A DNA stretch of 35,838 nucleotides from an uncultured Eubacteriales bacterium. GTDB taxonomy: Bacteria; Bacillota; Clostridia; Oscillospirales; Oscillospiraceae. The stretch spans positions 1 through 35,838 of the forward strand of contig USMI01000007.1 of assembly GCA_900555735.1 (NCBI GenBank). Direction: 5' to 3'. The notes under the pieces are model-generated. The model was given only the letters and a program-made list of their open reading frames with translations, had not been told where the DNA came from and made no database searches. A program made the translations under genes and the position numbers. Shown here piece after piece: positions 31,782-35,838 of the stretch (its first letter is position 1; every line of letters begins with the position of its first letter).

Positions 31782-32870
31782 TTATTTCTTCTTGAAGGTG
31801 TTCAGGCAGGCGATCACGATCACCACGGCGATGCCCAGCAGCACGGCAATCTTACCGGCAGCAGTGGGGCCGTCGGCGCTGGAGGCCAGACCGAAGTTGT
31901 GGCAGAAGGCCGCGCCAACGATCAGACCCAGAACGGTTACGGCGCTGTCGGAGTTGCCCTCGCCGGACATGACCAGCTGGCGCAGCGGGCAGCCGCCCAG
32001 CAGCACGCAGCCGAAGCCCACCAGCAGCATGCCCAGACAGTTCCAGAGACCGTCAGTGTGGGCGATAGGCTGACCCTCGAAGCCCAGATGGAAGAAGGTG
32101 GCCTCACCACCTGCCACGCCGTTGAGGATCAGGTTGCAGACCAGTGCGCTGACCAGAATGGCGCCGAAGCCCATCAGCAGCTTGGGCTCGCGGAACAGCA
32201 CGATGTCACGGATACCGCCCACCATGCACAGGCGGGTACGCTGGGCCAGAGCGCCCACGATAAGACCGGCGATCAGGCTGATGGCCACCGCGGCGTGCTT
32301 GGCACCGGGGCCGCCGCCCGCCTCGGTAAAGAAGATAAAGGCGGGAGCTGCCACCAGCAGAATGAACACCACCACCTGAATGGCGGGGAAGATCACGCCG
32401 TCCAGCTTGGTCTGAGCATAGGTGCGCTTCAGGGAATAGCCGCGCTTCAGGAAGAACACACCGGCCAGAATACCCAGCACAAAGCCCAGCAGGCCCAGCA
32501 AAGCGTTCAAGTCACCGCCCGCCAGACGCAGGATCATGCGGAAGGGGCAGCCCAGGAACATCAGGCAGCCCACCATCACGAAGAAGCCCAGCACAAAACG
32601 GGTGACGGGAGCGCTGCCGCCCTTGGCGGAGAACTCCTTCTTGCACAGGGCCACGATAAAGCTGCCCAAAACCAGACCGATGATCTCCGGCCGGATGTAC
32701 TGCACGGCGGCGGCACGGTGCAGGCCCAGACCGCCGGCGGTATCACGCAGGAAGCAGGCGATGCAGAAGCCCATGTTGGAAGGATTGCCGAAAAAGACCA
32801 GCAGCGAGGCAATGACGCCGATGATCAGTCCGGCGATGACGATTTGGATTCGTTCGCGTTTGACATTCAT
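31782..32870 (-). CDS. yedE: YedE-family putative selenium transporter
   Basis: A 362-residue polytopic protein of the YeeE/YedE family. It has two related halves, with cysteine-containing membrane motifs NMGFCIACFLRD and LGCPFRMILRLAGGDLNAL in the first, RLCMVGGIRD and LGGCPLRQLVMSGEG in the second. The selenium-linked members of this family co-occur with SelD and YedF. The start follows AGAGGAGAAAGATCCAAC. The gene begins the minus-strand run yedE-yedF-DUF3343-selD and is divergent from the desulfurase-like gene. Confidence 0.9.
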   Translation of the reverse strand: MNVKRERIQIVIAGLIIGVIASLLVFFGNPSNMGFCIACFLRDTAGGLGLHRAAAVQYIRPEIIGLVLGSFIVALCKKEFSAKGGSAPVTRFVLGFFVMVGCLMFLGCPFRMILRLAGGDLNALLGLLGFVLGILAGVFFLKRGYSLKRTYAQTKLDGVIFPAIQVVVFILLVAAPAFIFFTEAGGGPGAKHAAVAISLIAGLIVGALAQRTRLCMVGGIRDIVLFREPKLLMGFGAILVSALVCNLILNGVAGGEATFFHLGFEGQPIAHTDGLWNCLGMLLVGFGCVLLGGCPLRQLVMSGEGNSDSAVTVLGLIVGAAFCHNFGLASSADGPTAAGKIAVLLGIAVVIVIACLNTFKKK

Positions 32871-33028
32871 GTTGGATCTTTCTCCTCTTTATAGTACTTA
32901 TCATACCATACCACCATTGGCGACGGAATGTCCAATATCAATTATAGATATATCCTCTAAAAAAATTTGATTTTCCAATAAATGTGTGGTAAGCTAATAA
33001 ATAGTAAGGGAAAAAGGAGGGTGGAAGT
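32871..33028. promoter_or_regulatory. Divergent control region between yedE and the desulfurase-like gene
   Basis: For yedE an extended -10 on the minus strand, TGGTATGAT (32908-32900), without a good -35 box, points to an activator. The plus-strand side is AT-rich with TTGATT at 32967-32972 and a poor -10. The LysR-type regulator encoded 1.2 kb away is the natural candidate for binding here. Confidence 0.45.
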
Positions 33029-34192
33029 GTGGAACGGATCTATCTGGACAATGCCAGCACCAGCTTTCCCAAAGCGCCCGGCGTGGCGGAGGCGGTGTAT
33101 CATTATATCAGCGACTGCGGCTGCAACATCAACCGCGGCGGCTATGACGAAGCCTATCAGGCGGAGGAGACGGTGCTGCACACCCGCCAGCTGCTGACGG
33201 AGTTGTTCCACGGCCCCGATTGCCGGAACGTGGTGTTTACCCGCAATATCACCGAAAGCCTGAACGTACTGCTGAAGGGCTTTCTGAAGCCCGGAGACCA
33301 TGTGCTGGTCTCCGCCATGGAGCACAATGCCGTCATGCGGCCGCTGACGCAGCTTCAGGCACAGGGCGTCACCTTTGACCGCATCCCCTGCGCGCCAGAC
33401 GGTACGCTGGACACCGCCGCCATGGAGGGCCTGCTGCGGCCCGATACCCGCGCCGTGGTGATGCTCCACGCCAGCAACATCTGCGGTACGGTGCTGCCTG
33501 CAGGAGAGGTGGGAGCCTTCTGTCATGCCCACGGCCTGAAATTCATATTGGATACCGCCCAGACGGCGGGCGTTCTGCCCATCGATATGGAGGCCATGCA
33601 CATCGATGCGCTGGCCTTTACCGGCCATAAGGGCCTGCTTGGCCCCCAGGGCATAGGCGGGTTTATCCTCCGGCCGGACATGGTGCCGCTGGTGGAGCCG
33701 CTGATCGCCGGCGGTACCGGCAGCGTCAGCCATGAGGAGCGTATGCCGTCCTTCATGCCGGATAAGTTCGAGGCGGGCACCATGAACCTGCCGGGGATCA
33801 TGGGCCTCCATGAGGCCCTCTGCTGGCTGAAAGGGGAGACCATCGACGCTGTTCGCGTCCATGAGCTGGCGCTGACGGAGCGGTTCCTCACCGGTGCGGA
33901 GGAAATTCCGAACCTGCGCGTGATCGGACGCAAGGGAATGGAGGGTCGCGTCGGCGTGGTGTCCGTTTTACCGGAGAACGTCGACCCCGCTCTGGTGGCC
34001 GACGCGCTGGGGCAGGAATACGGCATCATGGTGCGTGTGGGTCTCCACTGCGCACCCAATGCCCATAGAACGCTGGGGACTTACCCCACCGGCACCATCC
34101 GCTTTTCCTTCGGCTGGCACAATACGCCCCGGCAGGTGGACACGGCCTTGAGCGCTTTGCGTGAGCTGTGCGGGAGGACCACATGGAACTGA
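33029..34192 (+). CDS. Class V aminotransferase / cysteine desulfurase-family protein
   Basis: A 387-residue fold-type I PLP enzyme of the NifS/Csd type. The PLP lysine is K201 in FTGHKGLLGPQG, with LDTAQTAG (PLP Asp175), AGTMNLP, and the sulfur-accepting loop VGLHCAPNAH (C341). It belongs to the group regularly found with selenium-metabolism genes, where a desulfurase may supply persulfide or selenide. It starts at GTG 33029, 8 bases after AAAAGGAGG. It overlaps the LysR gene by 10 bases. Confidence 0.9.
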   Translation: MERIYLDNASTSFPKAPGVAEAVYHYISDCGCNINRGGYDEAYQAEETVLHTRQLLTELFHGPDCRNVVFTRNITESLNVLLKGFLKPGDHVLVSAMEHNAVMRPLTQLQAQGVTFDRIPCAPDGTLDTAAMEGLLRPDTRAVVMLHASNICGTVLPAGEVGAFCHAHGLKFILDTAQTAGVLPIDMEAMHIDALAFTGHKGLLGPQGIGGFILRPDMVPLVEPLIAGGTGSVSHEERMPSFMPDKFEAGTMNLPGIMGLHEALCWLKGETIDAVRVHELALTERFLTGAEEIPNLRVIGRKGMEGRVGVVSVLPENVDPALVADALGQEYGIMVRVGLHCAPNAHRTLGTYPTGTIRFSFGWHNTPRQVDTALSALRELCGRTTWN

Positions 34193-35079
34193 AGCAATTA
34201 CAGTCATTCTGCGCCGTTGTAAAGTATAGAAGCTTCACAAAGGCGGCGGAGAAATTATACCTGTCCCAGCCCACCATCAGCACCCATGTGCGGCAGCTGG
34301 AGGAGGAATTCCAGACCAGTCTCATCATCCGCACCACCAAATCCGTGGAGGTGACGCCCCGCGGGCAGGAGCTGTACGAGTGCGCCTGCAACATCGTGAA
34401 CCTGCGGGACAATCTCATGCGCAGCTGGAGCGACGAGGACGAGAAGATGATCCGCATCGGCGCGTCCACCATCCCTTCGGCCTACATCTTGCCGGAGATC
34501 CTGCCCGCTTTTCGCGCCATCCGCCCCGCATCCCAATTCCATGTGTTCCAGAGCGACAGTCAGGGCATTGTGGACGGCCTGCTGTGCGGCGCTTTCGATG
34601 TGGGCCTGATCGGCGCGGATATGCACGAGGAGGCGCTGGAGCTGACGTCGTTTTATGAGGATCGTATGGTGCTGATCGCGCCGGTCAATGAGCATTTCCG
34701 GGCGTTTGCCGCGAAAGGCGGCATGTCGCTCCCGGAGATCTGCCGCGAGCCCATGCTGCTGCGGGAAAAGGGCAGCGGCAGCAAGAAATGCGTGTCCACC
34801 TACTTCGAGCGGATGGGCGTGGACGAGAGCGACCTGACCATCACGGCCAGACTCAACGATCAGGAGTCTATCAAGAATCTGGTGGCCGGTGGATTGGGCA
34901 TCTCCATTATCTCGGAAAAGGCGGCGGAGGACGCGGTGAAGGCCGGACGGCTGATGACCTTCCCGCTGCCGGAGGCCGGTGTGCGGCGCTCTCTGTTCGT
35001 CGCCTGCCGCCGCGGCGCGCCCATAAGCGGCCAGACCCAGCAGTTTGTCAATTTCGTCAAGCATTTTTATGAAAACTGA
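34183..35079 (+). CDS. LysR-family transcriptional regulator
   Basis: A 298-residue protein with an N-terminal winged HTH (LKQLQSFCAVVKYRSFTKAAEKLYLSQPTISTHVRQLEEEF) and a periplasmic-binding-like effector domain (IRIGASTIPSAYILPEILPAF, FDVGLIGADM, LVAGGLGISIIS). The ATG at 34183 follows GGGAGG and overlaps the end of the desulfurase-like gene by 10 bases. It resembles CysB/CysL-type sulfur regulators in layout, so the selenium/sulfur genes are probable targets (inference). The effector is unknown. Confidence 0.9.
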   Translation: MELKQLQSFCAVVKYRSFTKAAEKLYLSQPTISTHVRQLEEEFQTSLIIRTTKSVEVTPRGQELYECACNIVNLRDNLMRSWSDEDEKMIRIGASTIPSAYILPEILPAFRAIRPASQFHVFQSDSQGIVDGLLCGAFDVGLIGADMHEEALELTSFYEDRMVLIAPVNEHFRAFAAKGGMSLPEICREPMLLREKGSGSKKCVSTYFERMGVDESDLTITARLNDQESIKNLVAGGLGISIISEKAAEDAVKAGRLMTFPLPEAGVRRSLFVACRRGAPISGQTQQFVNFVKHFYEN

Positions 35080-35112
35080 CGGCGGCAGTATGAGAAATTT
35101 CCGCGACTTTGA

Positions 35113-35141
35113 TTGACAAGCGCACGGCGGTGTGATATAAC
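35113..35141 (+). promoter_or_regulatory. Promoter of the SCIFF gene
   Basis: TTGACA (35113-35118), 17 bases, TATAAC (35136-35141) with TGTGA just before, 33 bases ahead of the ATG. Confidence 0.8.
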
Positions 35142-35174
35142 TTTATAAGATAATCACATGGGAGGACATTCATC

Positions 35175-35327
35175 ATGAAGCACATCAATACCATCGAGAC
35201 TCGTGACCTTTGCGAGAGCGCCAAGAACGGCGGCTGCGGCGAGTGCCAGACCTCTTGCCAGTCTGCCTGCAAGACTTCCTGCGGTGTTGCCAACCAGCAG
35301 TGCGAGAAGTGCAGCGAGAACCACTGA
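35175..35327 (+). CDS. SCIFF ranthipeptide precursor (50 residues, eight Cys)
   Basis: A 50-residue peptide of the SCIFF family (six cysteines in forty-five), the precursor nearly universal in Clostridia. It opens MKHINTIETRDL, and the Cys-rich part is GGCGECQTSCQSACKTSC. Cysteines are at 13, 21, 24, 28, 32, 36, 43 and 46; positions 21-43 match the family's six, so C13 and C46 are extra. The residue after C36 is Gly37. GGAGG lies 9 bases before the ATG. The next gene is the radical SAM maturase that makes Cys-to-alpha-carbon thioether links. The peptide's role in the cell is not known. Confidence 0.93.
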   Translation: MKHINTIETRDLCESAKNGGCGECQTSCQSACKTSCGVANQQCEKCSENH

Positions 35328-35367
35328 GAGCGTCAGCGCTGATCGCTTAACGAAAGGGCGTCGCCTG

Positions 35368-35397
35368 GCCGCACTGCGGCTGTGCGGCGCTTTTCTT
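35368..35397 (+). terminator. Terminator/attenuator between SCIFF precursor and maturase
   Basis: A 7-bp GC-rich stem (35368-35374 with 35382-35388) with 7-base loop, followed by GCTTTTCTTT. It would lower maturase expression relative to the precursor. Confidence 0.65.
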
Positions 35398-35457
35398 TGA
35401 AATTTTTTGCCGCAGCCCATGCGCCGGGCGGCGGAGACTGAGGGAGAATAAATCGGA

Positions 35458-35838
35458 ATGATCCATGCCTATAAGATGAATGGCTACAACATCGTGCTGG
35501 ACGTATACAGCGGTTCGGTGCACACGGTGGACGACCTGGCCTATGACGTGATCACCGGCTGTGATGCGGGCCGGGACAAAGAGGAGCTGATCGCCTCTTT
35601 GCTGGAAAAATACAAGGATGTGCCCGAGGTGAACCGGCAGGAAATTGAGGATTGCCTGAGCGACGTGGAAGAATTGACCGCCGCCGGAAAGCTGTTTGCC
35701 GAGGATGTATACGCCGACAAGGCATTCGACCTGAAAAAGCGCAGCACGGTGGTGAAGGCGCTGTGCCTGCACGTGGCCCACACCTGCAACCTGAACTGCG
35801 AATACTGCTTTGCCAGCCAGGGCAAATACCACGGCGAG
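35458..35838 (+). CDS. Thioether-forming SCIFF radical SAM maturase, N-terminal part
   Basis: The first 127 codons of a gene cut by the window end. The N-terminal ~95 residues are the RRE-like peptide-recognition and lead region typical of this maturase (MIHAYKMNGYNIVLDVYSGSV, VDDLAYDVI, ELTAAGKLF). The radical SAM motif CxxxCxxC is C110, C114 and C117 in HTCNLNCEYCFASQG. The enzyme uses S-adenosylmethionine to form thioether bridges in SCIFF. The remaining domain with auxiliary Fe-S clusters (SPASM) lies outside the window. Confidence 0.92.
   Translation, partial: MIHAYKMNGYNIVLDVYSGSVHTVDDLAYDVITGCDAGRDKEELIASLLEKYKDVPEVNRQEIEDCLSDVEELTAAGKLFAEDVYADKAFDLKKRSTVVKALCLHVAHTCNLNCEYCFASQGKYHGE

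Noticed and set aside
31626..32894. A 422-codon plus-strand frame opposite yedE and yedF
   Set aside because: Gln/His/Ala-rich antisense product without motifs; the minus-strand genes are clear.
35133..35158. GTGAT...ATCAC inverted arms around the SCIFF promoter as an operator
   Set aside because: Arms of only five bases separated by 16 bases are expected by chance; no regulator is nearby.
1..35838. CRISPR arrays, insertion sequences, prophage or tRNA genes
   Set aside because: No spaced repeats, transposase or phage genes, terminal inverted repeats, or cloverleaf/CCA patterns were seen.

Overview
The window looks like a chromosomal segment of a GC-rich, Gram-positive, anaerobic, spore-forming member of the Clostridia, most likely Oscillospiraceae-like (inference). 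The signs are strong GGAGG ribosome binding sites, sharp TTGACA/TATAAT promoters, a SigH-like sporulation sigma factor, IreB, a YtrA-type ABC operon, a glycine riboswitch, the SelD/YedE/YedF selenium genes, and a SCIFF peptide with its radical SAM maturase. No rRNA, tRNA, CRISPR array, insertion sequence or prophage was seen. Both edges cut genes.

Layout. (1) 1-5.7 kb, amino-acid metabolism: the end of a dicarboxylate/amino acid:cation symporter, a LysA-type PLP decarboxylase, a bEBP-type AAA+ regulator without the GAFTGA loop, a D-cysteine desulfhydrase-like enzyme, and an orphan NitT/TauT-like ATPase. (2) 5.7-11.4 kb, minus strand: a GntR(YtrA)-ATPase-permease operon with a palindromic operator, an NlpC/P60 endopeptidase behind an unknown 99-residue protein, ireB, upp, tsaB and tsaE. 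(3) 11.6-15.6 kb: a RodA/FtsW glycosyltransferase, then a PadR regulator with two DUF2812 membrane proteins under twin operators. (4) 15.6-19.8 kb: a glycine riboswitch with terminator controlling an AGCS symporter, an MBL-fold hydrolase, a short-chain dehydrogenase and a GNAT acetyltransferase. (5) 19.9-23.9 kb: a MoxR-like AAA+ ATPase with a VWA partner, and an amidohydrolase. (6) 24.0-28.6 kb: ruvC-ruvA-ruvB-glmM, then a SigH-like sigma factor whose promoter abuts its start codon, and a zinc-ribbon protein. (7) 28.6-30.3 kb: a divergent GntR/FadR regulator and a B3/B4-domain protein sharing a 16-bp palindrome. (8) 30.3-35.1 kb, selenium: selD, DUF3343, a TusA/YedF-like carrier and YedE on the minus strand, divergent from a class V aminotransferase/cysteine desulfurase and a LysR regulator. 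(9) 35.1 kb to the end: the SCIFF precursor and the start of its maturase.

Most units are short operons ended by clear intrinsic hairpins, and many regulators sit beside their probable targets with visible operators. The best leads for new biology are the SCIFF peptide with eight cysteines, the GAFTGA-less regulator, the PadR/DUF2812 membrane module, the MoxR-VWA pair with an unusual Walker A motif, and the possibly leaderless sigH mRNA.
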